Assembly: GCA_036555325.1 (NCBI GenBank)
Contig: DATBLQ010000043.1
Coordinates: forward strand, 1-64,000
Source: DATBLQ01 sp036555325
GTDB lineage: Bacteria; Pseudomonadota; Alphaproteobacteria; Rhizobiales; Aestuariivirgaceae
Direction of reading: 5' to 3'
DNA length: 64,000 nucleotides
This document shows, piece by piece, positions 25,225 through 35,134 of this stretch. The notes under the pieces were generated by a model. It made no database searches. It saw only the letters and a program-made list of their open reading frames with translations, and was not told where the DNA came from. The translations under genes and the position numbers were made by a program. Each line of letters opens with the position of its first letter. Positions within the stretch are counted from its first letter, which is position 1.

Positions 25225-27684
25225 TCAGTAGAGCCCGCCGGTACCGGTCGTCAACCCGCCTTCGATCACCGCCGCCTCGCCATCAACTGGCGCGGAATTT
25301 TCACCGATAACGACCGTTTCGTCGGTCGGTCCTTCTCCCGGCTTGAACGCCTCAAGAATGACATTCGGGTCACCGTATGCCGCCCTGAGGCCGGTGGCAG
25401 GATCGATGGGAATGAGTTGGACGCCGCTCGGCACGCGGAACGGGGTTGCCGGTTTGTCTTTGAGCGCCAACTTCAGAAAATCGGCAACGATGGGAGATGC
25501 GAGCTCCCCGCCGGTAGCATCGCGTCCCATCGGTCTCGGATTGTCGTAGCCCACGTAGACGCCCACTGTCAGATCCGGAGTGAAACCGATGAACCAGGCG
25601 TCCTTCTCGTCGTTCGATGTCCCTGTTTTGCCGGCCACCGGCTTGCCGACGACCCGCACCCTTTGGCCGGTCCCGCGCTCCACAACGCCCTCAAGCATCG
25701 AAGTGATCTGATAGGCGGTATAGGGATTGATAACTTCGTCACGAGTATCGAGCAGTTCAGGTTCCTGCTGGCCGTTCCATTCTTGCGCTTTGCAGCTTGC
25801 GCAGTCGCGATCGTCATGCCGGAAAACCGTTTTGCCGTAACGGTCCTGAATGCGGTCGATGAGCGTTGGCTTGATCCGCTTGCCACCGTTGTCGAGCATG
25901 CTGTAGGCGGCGGTCATGCGCAACAACGTGGTTTCACCGGAACCCAAGGAGTTTGCGAGAACCGGCAGCATGTGATCATAGATCCCAAGCCGCTCCGCCA
26001 ACTCGGCAACGCGCTTCATTCCGAGATCCTGGGCAAGCCTCACCGTCATTACGTTGCGCGACAGCTCGATGCCGCGTCTCAGTGTTGAAGGTCCATAGAA
26101 CTTCTTGGTGTAGTTCTGCGGCGTCCAGATTTCACCCGACTGCATTTTTATTTCTATGGGAGCATCGAGGACCACCGACGAGGGGGTATAGCCGCTGTCG
26201 AGTGCGGCAGCATAGACAAACGGCTTGAAAGAAGACCCCGGTTGTCGCATGGCCTGGACGGCGCGGTTGAACTGGCTTTTGCCGTAGGAAAAACCGCCAA
26301 CCAGGGCGAGCACCCTTCCCGTATGTGGATCCATGGCCACCAGAGCACCCTCGATCTCCGGCATCTGCACCAGATGGAACTGATCTTTGTCCTTCGACGG
26401 CGCCACATAGACCACATCGCCCGGATGGAGAACCTCACCTGCCCTGCTGATCTCTGTGCCAAGCGCCTGATCCTCGCCCGGCGGCGCGGCTCGAGCCCAT
26501 TTCATGAGGTCCAGGGGAATCACCCCGGTCAGACGGTCGGCCGCAATGCGTCCCGTTGTTTCAATCGCTGGCCTCAATCCTATTTTTGCCTCGTTTTCCC
26601 CAACCTCGAGCACGACCGCGAGCGTCCAAGGCGCTAGATCGTCGGGGAGAAATATCTTGCCGAGTGCCTTACCCCAATCTTCGTTGACGTCGATGGTTTT
26701 CACTGGGCCGCGATACCCTCGCGAGCGGTCGAACTTCAGCAAACCGCGAGTTAGCGCCTGGCGGGCTATCAGCTGATACTTGGGATCAAGGGTGGTCCTG
26801 ACCGATAAACCGCCGTTGTAAAGTTCGTTTTCCCCATAGAGCTGAAAAAGCTCGCGACGAACTTCTTCGGCGAACGACTCCGCTGCGAATAATCTCGCGC
26901 TCGGCGGCTCCGGAGCGACTCCAAGCGGTTTCTGCTGGTTCTCTTTGGCCTCTTCGTTGGAAATATAGCCGTTTTCCAGCATCCGGCCCAAGACCCAGTT
27001 GCGCCGCTCAATCGCTTTGTCTTGCTGCTTGAAAGGATGATAGTTGTTTGGACCCTTGGGAAGGGCCGCGAGATAGGCCATCTCGTCGACGGTGAGGGAA
27101 TTGAGCGCCTTGCCATAGTAGTTGAGAGAGGCGGCCGCCACGCCGTAAGAATTGAGCCCGAGAAAGATCTCGTTGAGATAAAGTTCGAGTATCTGATCCT
27201 TGCTGAACGCCTGCTCGATCCGCAGCGCCAGCAGAGCTTCCTTGAGCTTACGCTGCGCCGTTTGCTCACCGCTCAGCAGAAAGTTCTTCGCCACCTGCTG
27301 TGTGATGGTTGAGGCGCCGACCAGCTTGCGGCTGCCTCCGCTCACGCGATTCTGAATATTTATGATGATCGCTCTGCCGATCCCCTGCCAATCGAGCCCG
27401 GAATGATTGTAGAAGTTCTTGTCCTCAGCGGAAAGAAATGCCTCGATCAGCCGGTGAGGGATCGCCTTTATGGGAACGAACAGCCGGCGCTCCTTGGCGT
27501 ATTCGGCAATGAGCGATCCATCGGCGGCATGCACCCTCGTCATCACGGGCGGTTCGTAAAGCGCCAGTTGCTTGAAGTCGGGAAGATCCTTCTGGGTTTG
27601 CCAGACGATGTATCCCGCTCCGACGGCAACACCGCAGAACAAAATGAACCCGGTGCCGAACAAGAACGCCAGAAATCGTAGCAT
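25225..27684 (-). CDS. mrcA: Penicillin-binding protein 1a (bifunctional transglycosylase-transpeptidase)
   Basis: An 819-residue class A PBP that polymerises glycan strands and cross-links peptides. An N-terminal membrane segment (MLRFLAFLFG) is followed by the GT51 domain (catalytic Glu in SAEDKNFYNH, about residue 87), an OB-like insert, and the transpeptidase with S-x2-K in GSSFKPF (about 483), SRN, and KTGTS (about 684). The C-terminus is acidic and low in complexity. ATG at 27684 gives the usual N-terminus; ATG at 27699 is nearly as good. It is followed by prfB and preceded by the amidase gene, an order common in Rhizobiales. Confidence 0.94.
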   Translation of the reverse strand: MLRFLAFLFGTGFILFCGVAVGAGYIVWQTQKDLPDFKQLALYEPPVMTRVHAADGSLIAEYAKERRLFVPIKAIPHRLIEAFLSAEDKNFYNHSGLDWQGIGRAIIINIQNRVSGGSRKLVGASTITQQVAKNFLLSGEQTAQRKLKEALLALRIEQAFSKDQILELYLNEIFLGLNSYGVAAASLNYYGKALNSLTVDEMAYLAALPKGPNNYHPFKQQDKAIERRNWVLGRMLENGYISNEEAKENQQKPLGVAPEPPSARLFAAESFAEEVRRELFQLYGENELYNGGLSVRTTLDPKYQLIARQALTRGLLKFDRSRGYRGPVKTIDVNEDWGKALGKIFLPDDLAPWTLAVVLEVGENEAKIGLRPAIETTGRIAADRLTGVIPLDLMKWARAAPPGEDQALGTEISRAGEVLHPGDVVYVAPSKDKDQFHLVQMPEIEGALVAMDPHTGRVLALVGGFSYGKSQFNRAVQAMRQPGSSFKPFVYAAALDSGYTPSSVVLDAPIEIKMQSGEIWTPQNYTKKFYGPSTLRRGIELSRNVMTVRLAQDLGMKRVAELAERLGIYDHMLPVLANSLGSGETTLLRMTAAYSMLDNGGKRIKPTLIDRIQDRYGKTVFRHDDRDCASCKAQEWNGQQEPELLDTRDEVINPYTAYQITSMLEGVVERGTGQRVRVVGKPVAGKTGTSNDEKDAWFIGFTPDLTVGVYVGYDNPRPMGRDATGGELASPIVADFLKLALKDKPATPFRVPSGVQLIPIDPATGLRAAYGDPNVILEAFKPGEGPTDETVVIGENSAPVDGEAAVIEGGLTTGTGGLY

Positions 27685-27786
27685 GCTTGCAACTACCATG
27701 CTTGGGGCTGCGCCCCATAGTTTATTTTGCCCCACCAAAGGGCTAGCGGCGGAATGTGGCAGAGGCTTGACCCTAGTCCCTCGCTT

Positions 27787-29220
27787 TTATTGCGCGGCAG
27801 CCACAGTCGAGCTGAAATAATTATCGATGGCCTGGGCCACCGCGGTTGAGGCCTTTCGCCGCCAGGCTGGCGAGGACAGGAGTTGTTTGTCGGCCCGACT
27901 TGATAGATAGCCAAGCTCCAGCAGGACGGAGGGCACGTCAGGCGCTTTCAGGACCCGAAACCCTCCCGATCGCACTGGCCTAGTCGTCATCTCGATTACG
28001 GGCTTCAATGTCTCGACCATTGATCTTGCGAAAACCATCGAGTGATTCTTGGTTTCACGCTGAGCGAGATCGATCAAAATTCCGGTTATCTCCTCGTTCT
28101 CCTCGGAAAGCTGGACACCGCCGATCAGATCAGAGCGATTTTCCTGCTGTACCAGGGCTTCTGCCTCCGCATCGGAAGCCGTATCCGACAACGTATACAC
28201 CGTTGCACCACGAACTTTCGAGCCGCGAAAGACATCTGCATGAATGGCAAGAAACAGGTCGGCTTGGTTCTGGCGGGCGATCCGCACTCTGTCCTTGAGG
28301 CTAAGAAATGTATCCCCTCTCCGGGTCAAGACGACTTTGTAGCGCTCAGGGTCAAGTTGTTTCTCCAGCTCTTTGGCAAAGGCCAGAGCGATGGATTTTT
28401 CGGTGACGCCGTCTTTGCCCACTGCCCCAGGATCGATCCCCCCGTGACCCGGGTCGATGACAACTGTGCGCCGGCCGTTGGTTCTCGCAAGCGGCGGATT
28501 CGCCAGTGGGTCAGGTGAGGTAAGTGCTGCCGTGGCCTCACTTTTTGACTTTCCCCCCAGATCGGACGGGGAAACTGACCTCTCGGGTGCCTTCAATGCG
28601 TCCGTTGACAGCGCAGGGGCCGGCTCGGGGCCTGTTGAACCGGTGAGCTGTTGCTGCTGTTCGCGCTGCAGCTTAGCGAATGTCTTTTCATCCGTAGGCA
28701 ACAAATCGACGACGATGCGTGCTGGCTCGCCGTGCTCCGGCTGCAAAATGAAAGCCTTCTCGATCATCACCGGCCCGACCACATCCATGACAATGCGCGA
28801 CCTGCCGGCATCGACCAGTCCGTAGCGAAACGAATTGATCAATCCGCGGCCCGACTTGCCGGTGTTGGGAGGGAGGTTGAAGCTGACCTCCTCCAGATCG
28901 ATCACGACCCGGTAGGGATCGGAAATCACATAGGCATTGAAGTTGACGGCCACCGTCAGGTCGGCAACAAACCGCGTGCGTACCGTATTGCCTCCCAGCC
29001 GGGCAGCCGTGGCAGAGGGAACCGTTCTTCCCCATGTGAACCATTCAGCTTGCGCCGATATTTCGTCGCTGAGGCTCAACCCGGCAAGCACCAGGATGGC
29101 TGCAAGGCACATCCTAGCGGCTTTCCAAGTGAGCCTCGGTCTCGACTTAAGCCTCATGCGCGTTGAAGGAGCCATTTTCGGTGGTCGGCTGGCTCGTCCC
29201 GAGGCAACCCTATTCACCAT
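27787..29220 (-). CDS. N-acetylmuramoyl-L-alanine amidase with AMIN domain
   Basis: A 477-residue periplasmic amidase that cuts the stem peptide from MurNAc during cell separation, like AmiC. After a long basic N-terminus and signal sequence (about residues 30-55) come an AMIN targeting domain (about 60-170), a low-complexity linker, and an Amidase_3 domain. Zinc ligands: His in IDPGHGG, Glu in TEKSIA, His in AIHAD; catalytic Glu in LELGYL. The start is uncertain: ATGs at 29220, 29175, 29157 and 29112 are all in frame. It is divergent from rne. Confidence 0.9.
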   Translation of the reverse strand: MVNRVASGRASRPPKMAPSTRMRLKSRPRLTWKAARMCLAAILVLAGLSLSDEISAQAEWFTWGRTVPSATAARLGGNTVRTRFVADLTVAVNFNAYVISDPYRVVIDLEEVSFNLPPNTGKSGRGLINSFRYGLVDAGRSRIVMDVVGPVMIEKAFILQPEHGEPARIVVDLLPTDEKTFAKLQREQQQQLTGSTGPEPAPALSTDALKAPERSVSPSDLGGKSKSEATAALTSPDPLANPPLARTNGRRTVVIDPGHGGIDPGAVGKDGVTEKSIALAFAKELEKQLDPERYKVVLTRRGDTFLSLKDRVRIARQNQADLFLAIHADVFRGSKVRGATVYTLSDTASDAEAEALVQQENRSDLIGGVQLSEENEEITGILIDLAQRETKNHSMVFARSMVETLKPVIEMTTRPVRSGGFRVLKAPDVPSVLLELGYLSSRADKQLLSSPAWRRKASTAVAQAIDNYFSSTVAAAQ

Positions 29221-29736
29221 TGGTTAACCATTCGTTTCAACGGTTTGAGGATGAGGCGCCAAACCGCTGCGAATTCCGGTGATGGGCCAGCCAACGGGCT
29301 TGCCAAGACCGCCTTTGCTCCCGTAAACAGGGCTATTCTCCCGTCCGGAATGAGGTGCAAAAGGGCAACCCTTGCGACTCCGGAGGGCATGAGGATTTTC
29401 GCGCCGGGTCCGGGCCGGGCATTGCAGTGCACCCGACCGGCTGCGTTTGAAGGGCTAAGCCATTGATGGCATTGCCCAAGAGGCCGGTTAACGTCACGTG
29501 TACCCCGGCCAGTCAAATGAACCGCTCCGGCAGCTGCCGGGGCAAAGGTGAATCGGAATGCATGCAACCGCGCTCCCAATGATTCGGACCCGCCGGTCTC
29601 CGCCGGCAGCAGGTCCTCTCGCGGCTTGCCTTGCCATTCCCTATTTGCGCGCCTGGAGGTCCGGCCGCCTTAAGCAACGGCCCGGTAGCAGAAACGATGG
29701 CAAACGGCAGCCAACGCGCGCCAAGGATACCCCAAG
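29221..29736. other. Amidase-rne intergenic region and probable long rne leader
   Basis: A 516-bp gap with no supportable gene. It contains GGCCGG/CCGGCC arms at 29482-29487 and 29505-29510 and a perfect 14-bp palindrome at 29527-29540, both able to form hairpins in an rne leader. In E. coli, rne has a long structured leader through which RNase E limits its own synthesis; the same here is inference. No clear -35/-10 pair was found. Confidence 0.45.
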
Positions 29737-32283
29737 ATGGGAAGCAAAATGCTTGTGGACGCCACTCACTCGGAGGAAACCCGGGTGGTCGTGGTGCGAG
29801 GAAACCGGATCGACGAGTTCGATTTCGAGTCCGCTGCGCGAAAGCAGCTCAAAGGAAATATTTATCTAGCCAAGGTAACGCGGGTTGAACCCTCCTTGCA
29901 GGCTGCCTTCGTCGATTACGGCGGCAACCGGCACGGTTTTCTGGCCTTCAACGAAATTCATCCGGATTACTACCAGATACCAATTGCCGATCGGCAGGCG
30001 TTGTTGCGACAGGAACAGGATGAAGCCCGCCGCAGCGACGATGATTTCGAGCCCGTTGATTCCCGCGTCGCCGAGAGGGAAAAACCCGAGGCGGAAGCGA
30101 ACGGTGAAACCCCGGTTGAGCCTAGCGAGCCCGCCTCAGGTTTAGCCGGCTCATCCGATGACTTGACCGCCCCGCCCCTGTCACCCGCAGGTGAGCTCTT
30201 TTCATCCGAAGAGGGCTCCCCTGATGAGCCGGGCTCTGTCTCCGCCGAACCGCGCGCCAACGACAGCTTGGCGGACGAGCCCCCCGCCCCCGTTTCCTCC
30301 GTTGAGATCGTGGAGGAGGACGTTGAGACCGCTTCGGTGGATTCGGTTGGTGCGGAGGATGTTCTGGAAGAGGTTCCCCAGCGGCCTCGCCGCCCGCTGC
30401 GGCGCCACTACAAGATCCAGGAGGTTATCAAGCGGCGACAGGTCATTCTCGTCCAAGTCGTGAAGGAGGAGCGCGGCAACAAAGGCGCAGCTCTCACTAC
30501 GTATCTGTCCCTGGCGGGCCGCTATTGCGTATTGATGCCGAACACCGCACGTGGCGGAGGCATTTCACGCAAGATCACCGATGCGAACGACCGCCGCCGT
30601 CTGAAAGACGTGGCTCGCGACATCGAGGTCCCCGAGGGCATGGGTCTGATCGTCCGCACCGCGGGCGCTCAGCGCACCAAGACGGAAATCAAGCGGGATT
30701 TCGATTATCTGATGCGTCTTTGGGAAAGCGTGAGAGATCTGACCCTCAACTCCACCGCTCCCAGTCTCGTCTACGAGGAAGGCGATTTGATCAGAAGGTC
30801 TATTCGCGACCTCTACACCAAGGACGTGGATGAAGTGCTGGTGGAAGGCGAGGAATCCTACCGGGACGCCAAAGATTTCATGAAAATGCTGATGCCGAGC
30901 CACGCCCGGAATGTAAAGCCCTACAAGGACACCCGCCCGCTCTTTTCCCGTTTTCAGGTCGAGACCCAGCTCGACAGTCTGTTCAGCCCCACCGTCACCT
31001 TGCCCTCCGGCGGCTACATGGTGATCAATCAAACCGAGGCGCTGGTTTCGATCGACATCAATTCCGGCAAGGCGACGCGCGAGCACAACATCGAGGATAC
31101 GGCCCTGCGAACCAATCTCGAGGCTTCCGATGAGATTGCCCGCCAGCTTCGCTTGAGGGACTTGGCGGGGCTGATTGTCATCGACTTCATCGACATGGAG
31201 GAGAAACGCAACAATCGCTCGGTGGAGCGTCGTTTGAAGGAAGCCCTGAAACATGACAGGGCGCGCATCCAGGTTGGCCGGATCAGCCATTTCGGCCTTC
31301 TTGAAATGTCGCGCCAACGCCTGCGCCAGGGCATGCTTGAGGGATCGACCAAGACCTGCCCGCATTGCGAAGGTCGCGGTATCGTAAGATCGGTGTCCTC
31401 GTGCGCCCTGTCAGTCCTGCGCAGCATCGAAGAACAGCTCATCACCAAGCGGCCGGAAAATCTCACGGTACAGTGCTATCGAGACGTCGCTTCGTATGTG
31501 CTCAACGAAAAACGCGATCATTTGCTGGCGCTCGAACAAAGCTTCGGGGTGTCAATTTTCATCATTCCTTCCGATACCGTGAGATTTGCAGAATCGTTGA
31601 TCGAGCGCGGCGGCGAGCGCATGCCGACCCTGCGCAAGGCGATATCTTCGCCGGTCAAGATGGAAACTGCACTGGTCGAGGAAGCCGATCAGGCGGCGGA
31701 CGAGGACAAAGAAGACGAGAGTCCTGAGCCAGAGACCTCACCGGTCGAGGTTTCAAGGAGCGAGACGGATGACTCCGAGCATCGGCGAGGGCGCCGGCGG
31801 CGGCGGCGCGGGCGGCGCGGTGGACGAAAAACTCGTGATGAACAGACCAGCGCTGAGCGGTCCGAAGGCCTTGCCGAAAATCTCGTCAATGGCGGTGAAC
31901 AACAGCCCGCTGGAGGCTTTGGTGGCGCCGCGGCTGAGGAAAGTTCAGTTGGTCCCGATCGCTTGACAGCGGCGGATGTGCAAAGCCCTCCTGCCGGCGG
32001 CCGGCATCACCGCGAACCTCGTCGAGGGCGTGGACGGGACAGCACAGGCCGCGCCGATCGCCGAGACACCTCCTCGACCGAAAGGTCGACTGAGGACGAG
32101 CCACGCACGGACAGTGTTCACGCCTCGCCGGGTGCGCCGACAGTTGAATCCGAGGCCGCGTCCGACACTGCCGACGAGAAGGAGAATGGGGAAAAAACGC
32201 CGCGCAAGTGGACCCCTCCTGAGCCCACTGTGGAACGCACATCGACAGCGCCCCGGGCTGGTTGGTGGCAGCGTCGTAGCTAG
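29737..32283 (+). CDS. rne: Ribonuclease E
   Basis: An 848-residue endoribonuclease that starts mRNA decay and processes rRNA and tRNA. The N-terminus (KMLVDATHSEETRVVVV) and catalytic region match the RNase E/G family: metal aspartates in VSIDINSG and IDFIDM, and the zinc-link TCPHCEG. The S1 domain is interrupted by an acidic insert of about 120 residues (roughly 88-212, rich in Glu, Asp, Ser and Pro), as in other Alphaproteobacteria. The C-terminal 200 residues are charged, with an Arg block (GRRRRRRGRRGG) probably binding RNA; the degradosome tail is short. ATG at 29737 is preferred over 29749 by family comparison. Confidence 0.96.
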   Translation: MGSKMLVDATHSEETRVVVVRGNRIDEFDFESAARKQLKGNIYLAKVTRVEPSLQAAFVDYGGNRHGFLAFNEIHPDYYQIPIADRQALLRQEQDEARRSDDDFEPVDSRVAEREKPEAEANGETPVEPSEPASGLAGSSDDLTAPPLSPAGELFSSEEGSPDEPGSVSAEPRANDSLADEPPAPVSSVEIVEEDVETASVDSVGAEDVLEEVPQRPRRPLRRHYKIQEVIKRRQVILVQVVKEERGNKGAALTTYLSLAGRYCVLMPNTARGGGISRKITDANDRRRLKDVARDIEVPEGMGLIVRTAGAQRTKTEIKRDFDYLMRLWESVRDLTLNSTAPSLVYEEGDLIRRSIRDLYTKDVDEVLVEGEESYRDAKDFMKMLMPSHARNVKPYKDTRPLFSRFQVETQLDSLFSPTVTLPSGGYMVINQTEALVSIDINSGKATREHNIEDTALRTNLEASDEIARQLRLRDLAGLIVIDFIDMEEKRNNRSVERRLKEALKHDRARIQVGRISHFGLLEMSRQRLRQGMLEGSTKTCPHCEGRGIVRSVSSCALSVLRSIEEQLITKRPENLTVQCYRDVASYVLNEKRDHLLALEQSFGVSIFIIPSDTVRFAESLIERGGERMPTLRKAISSPVKMETALVEEADQAADEDKEDESPEPETSPVEVSRSETDDSEHRRGRRRRRRGRRGGRKTRDEQTSAERSEGLAENLVNGGEQQPAGGFGGAAAEESSVGPDRLTAADVQSPPAGGRHHREPRRGRGRDSTGRADRRDTSSTERSTEDEPRTDSVHASPGAPTVESEAASDTADEKENGEKTPRKWTPPEPTVERTSTAPRAGWWQRRS

Positions 32284-32352
32284 AGTTCAGGACAAGCCTC
32301 AAACTCGCCGTATTTGGCATTAAGACATAGTGCTGATCGGGGAAAGAGACGG

Positions 32353-33732
32353 ATGTCAATGCTTCGATTTGCGGTGAGAGCAGCCAAATTTGCTCTCGCT
32401 ACCTCTGTGGTTATTCAAGGGGCGCTTCCTGCTTGGGCGCAGGGAGCCAATTTGCCTCTGATACGCGATGCGGAAATCGAAAGCCTCATGCGTATCTACA
32501 CGAAGCCGATCTTCAAGGTCGCGGGCGTGACTGAAGGGGCAGCCAAGGTTTATTTGGTCAATCAACCCAATATCAACGCCTTCGTCGCCGGCGGACAGCG
32601 CATTTTCATCAACACCGGCCTTCTCACCCAGACCCGTACCCCCAACGAGGTTATTGGCGTTCTCGCACATGAGACCGGCCATATTGCCGGCGGCCATTTG
32701 GCTCGCATGGGTGCTGAGGTCGACAAGGCAAGTACGCAGGCGATCATCGGCATGTTAATCGGCGCAGCAGCGATTGCCGGAGGCGTGGCGTCAGGATCCT
32801 CCCAGGCATCCCAGGCCGGCGCCGGCGTCTTCATGGGCACTCAAGGCCTCGTGACCCGCAGTCTTCTTGCCTATGTCCGGGCCCAGGAATCCTCCGCCGA
32901 TCAGGCTGCCATCAAGTTTCTGGACGCAACCGGACAATCGGGGCGCGGAATGTTGACGCTTTTTCAGAAGCTCGCCAATCAGTCGATGGGCTCTCTGAAG
33001 AACGTAAACCCCTATGTCATGACCCATCCGATGCCGCTTGATCGCATCCGCAATCTTGAAGTGTCGGTGAAGAAAAGCCCCTTCTACGATCGCCAGGATC
33101 CGGCCGATCTCGTGCTTCGGCATCGCCTGATGCAGGCGAAACTCGCTGGCTTTCTGAGCAGCACCCAGCAGGTGTTCCAGCAATATCCTGTCTCCGACAA
33201 AAGCTTGCCTGCCCGCTATGCGCGCTCGATCGCCGCCTATCGCATCGGCGATCTCAAGAACGCCCTGCGCGAGATCAATGCGCTGATCGATGCACAGCCG
33301 GGTTATGCGTATTTTTGGGAATTGAAGGGGCAGGCGCTGTTGGAAAGTGGCCGCGCGCGCGAGGCCGTTGCTCCATTGCAAAAGGCTGCGAAGCTTTCCA
33401 ACGGCAACGGTCTAATTCAGATAATGCTGGCCCAAGCGCTGCTGCAGGAGGAAGGCCCGGCCAATGCCCAGTTGGCGTTGAAGATCCTGAGAGCCTCGAT
33501 GCGCACCGAACGCGAAAGCCCCGGTCTTCATGCCCAGATGGCGATTGCCTACGCGCGTCTGGGAAATATTCCCCTTGCCGATCTTGCGACTGCCGAGGCG
33601 GCTATCCTGCGCGGCGATCGCGAGCTCGCCTCGCAGAAGGCGCAACTCGCCGCCCAGCGATTGAAGCAGGGTTCCCCGGAGTGGCTCCGGGCAAAGGACA
33701 TTCTCAACTTTACTGATAGAAAGAAATCATGA
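32353..33732 (+). CDS. M48 zinc metallopeptidase with TPRs, BepA-like
   Basis: A 459-residue exported protein: signal peptide (about 1-30, ending PAWAQ), an M48 peptidase domain with the HETGH zinc motif (LAHETGHIAGGH) and the third-ligand region ESSADQAA, then TPR-like helices from about residue 290. In E. coli BepA degrades or helps fold outer-membrane proteins; the same role is likely. ATG at 32353 has GGAAAGAGACGG upstream; a start at 32314 would hide the signal peptide. Its stop overlaps an ATG (ATGA) in frame with the next gene, suggesting coupled expression with the thioredoxin-fold protein. Confidence 0.9.
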   Translation: MSMLRFAVRAAKFALATSVVIQGALPAWAQGANLPLIRDAEIESLMRIYTKPIFKVAGVTEGAAKVYLVNQPNINAFVAGGQRIFINTGLLTQTRTPNEVIGVLAHETGHIAGGHLARMGAEVDKASTQAIIGMLIGAAAIAGGVASGSSQASQAGAGVFMGTQGLVTRSLLAYVRAQESSADQAAIKFLDATGQSGRGMLTLFQKLANQSMGSLKNVNPYVMTHPMPLDRIRNLEVSVKKSPFYDRQDPADLVLRHRLMQAKLAGFLSSTQQVFQQYPVSDKSLPARYARSIAAYRIGDLKNALREINALIDAQPGYAYFWELKGQALLESGRAREAVAPLQKAAKLSNGNGLIQIMLAQALLQEEGPANAQLALKILRASMRTERESPGLHAQMAIAYARLGNIPLADLATAEAAILRGDRELASQKAQLAAQRLKQGSPEWLRAKDILNFTDRKKS

Positions 33733-33794
33733 ACCGCTCGCTGTGGCGTGCCAAAACTGAGACCAGCGGTTCTCTTCGCCCGGGGAGCTCATCG

Positions 33795-34553
33795 ATGAAA
33801 CGCAAATTCCTTGCCCCTGTAATTGTCGCCTGTGGTGTCTTCTTGCTGGGACAAGCGACCCTAGCCGCCGAAATGAGTCAACAGCAGCGGCGCGACATCG
33901 AGGCGGTGATAAAGGACTATTTGATTCGCAATCCTGAAGTGATCAAAGAAGCCCTCGAGGAACTTGAGCGTCGGCAGAGCGCTGCGGCAGCGGCAAAAAC
34001 GAAGCAGGTTATCACTGCAAGAGGGCAGGAGATTTTTCGCACCAAGGAAGATCTGGTGCTGGGAAATCCGGATGGCAAGATCAGTGTGGTTGAGTTTTTC
34101 GACTACAACTGTGGCTATTGCAAGCGTGCCTTGCCCGAAGTTTCCAAACTCATTGAATCGGACAAGGATGTTCGCGTGGTGATCAAGGAGTTTCCGATCC
34201 TGGGTCCCGCTTCGGTCTTTGCGGCCAAGGCTGCGCTGGCGTCCAGAAATCAGGGCAAATACGTTGAATTTCACGATGCCCTCACCGGGATTGAAGGCGT
34301 GAAGGACGAAGCAAGTGTAATGGCGGCGGCTCAGGCGATTGGCCTCGATATCCCGAGGCTCAAGGCTGACATGGAAACCGAGGCTGTGGCAGATGTGATT
34401 CGCCGCAACTACAGCCTCGCCGAGGCCTTGTCGATCAACGGCACCCCCTCCTTTGTCATCGATGAAACTCTCGAGCCGGGATATGTCTCTTTCGAGGTCC
34501 TGGCGCAGCACGTTTCGACCGTCCGTCAGAACGGCGGATGCAAGGTCTGTTAA
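33795..34553 (+). CDS. DsbA-family thiol-disulfide oxidoreductase
   Basis: A 252-residue periplasmic thioredoxin-fold protein: signal peptide (MKRKFLAPVIVACGVFLLGQ), a helical N-terminal segment, CGYC active site (C106, C109) in DYNCGYCK and cis-Pro in GTPSF. The N-terminal helical region before the thioredoxin fold is as in the ScsC/Com1 group, which can act as oxidase or isomerase. An extra CKVC lies at the extreme C-terminus. ATG at 33795 gives a clean signal peptide and has GGGGAG seven bases upstream; an earlier in-frame ATG at 33729 overlaps the M48 stop codon and would add 22 residues. Confidence 0.88.
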   Translation: MKRKFLAPVIVACGVFLLGQATLAAEMSQQQRRDIEAVIKDYLIRNPEVIKEALEELERRQSAAAAAKTKQVITARGQEIFRTKEDLVLGNPDGKISVVEFFDYNCGYCKRALPEVSKLIESDKDVRVVIKEFPILGPASVFAAKAALASRNQGKYVEFHDALTGIEGVKDEASVMAAAQAIGLDIPRLKADMETEAVADVIRRNYSLAEALSINGTPSFVIDETLEPGYVSFEVLAQHVSTVRQNGGCKVC

Positions 34554-34666
34554 TAGAACTCGGCGCTCCTGAGCGCTTCCATAAGGCTTAAAGACCTCCT
34601 ATAACCCCTGTTTTTGAGGCTAAGGCCCTGTTTCGGGGCCGGATTTCAGGTCGTCGTCGAAGAATC
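34554..34666. other. Gap between dsbA-like gene and aroQ with two small hairpins
   Basis: A 6-bp hairpin GCGCTC-CT-GAGCGC (34563-34576) and a GGCCC/GGGCC hairpin (34624-34640) lie here. Neither has a T-tract. They may act as a weak stop or as leader structure for aroQ. Confidence 0.3.
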
Positions 34667-35134
34667 ATGTCAAGTCTCGTCTATATTCTGAACGGCCCCA
34701 ATCTGAATCTGCTTGGCAGGCGGGAACCGCATATCTATGGCTCGGAGACTTTGGATGACATTGCCAAGCGGTGTAAGGCAAAGGGCGAGATGGTTGGCCT
34801 TCAGGTAGACATCAGGCAGACCAATATCGAAGGAGAGCTTGTTGGCTGGGTGCAGGAAGCTCGCGAAAAAGCCGCGGGAATTGTTATCAATGCTGCCGCC
34901 TACACACATACGTCGGTCGCATTGCATGATGCGCTGAAGGCTTGCGATCTGCCGGTCATCGAGGTGCACCTGTCGAATATCTACAAACGCGAGCCATTCC
35001 GTCACAACAGCTTTGTGTCCCCCGCCGCCAATGGCGTAATCTGTGGCTTCGGCGGACTAGGCTACGAGTTTGCCCTGGAAGCACTCGCTGCCATCCTTCA
35101 CACGAGCGAGAAGCAGGCCGATGGCAAAAGATAG
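34667..35134 (+). CDS. aroQ: Type II 3-dehydroquinate dehydratase
   Basis: A 155-residue cytosolic enzyme of the shikimate pathway that dehydrates 3-dehydroquinate to 3-dehydroshikimate; the family forms dodecamers. Motifs: NGPNLNLLG, the catalytic Tyr in PHIYG, the NAAAYTHTS loop, catalytic His in EVHLSN and Arg in FRHNSF. Its 3' end overlaps accB by 14 bp, and it heads the aroQ-accB-accC-aat run. Confidence 0.97.
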   Translation: MSSLVYILNGPNLNLLGRREPHIYGSETLDDIAKRCKAKGEMVGLQVDIRQTNIEGELVGWVQEAREKAAGIVINAAAYTHTSVALHDALKACDLPVIEVHLSNIYKREPFRHNSFVSPAANGVICGFGGLGYEFALEALAAILHTSEKQADGKR

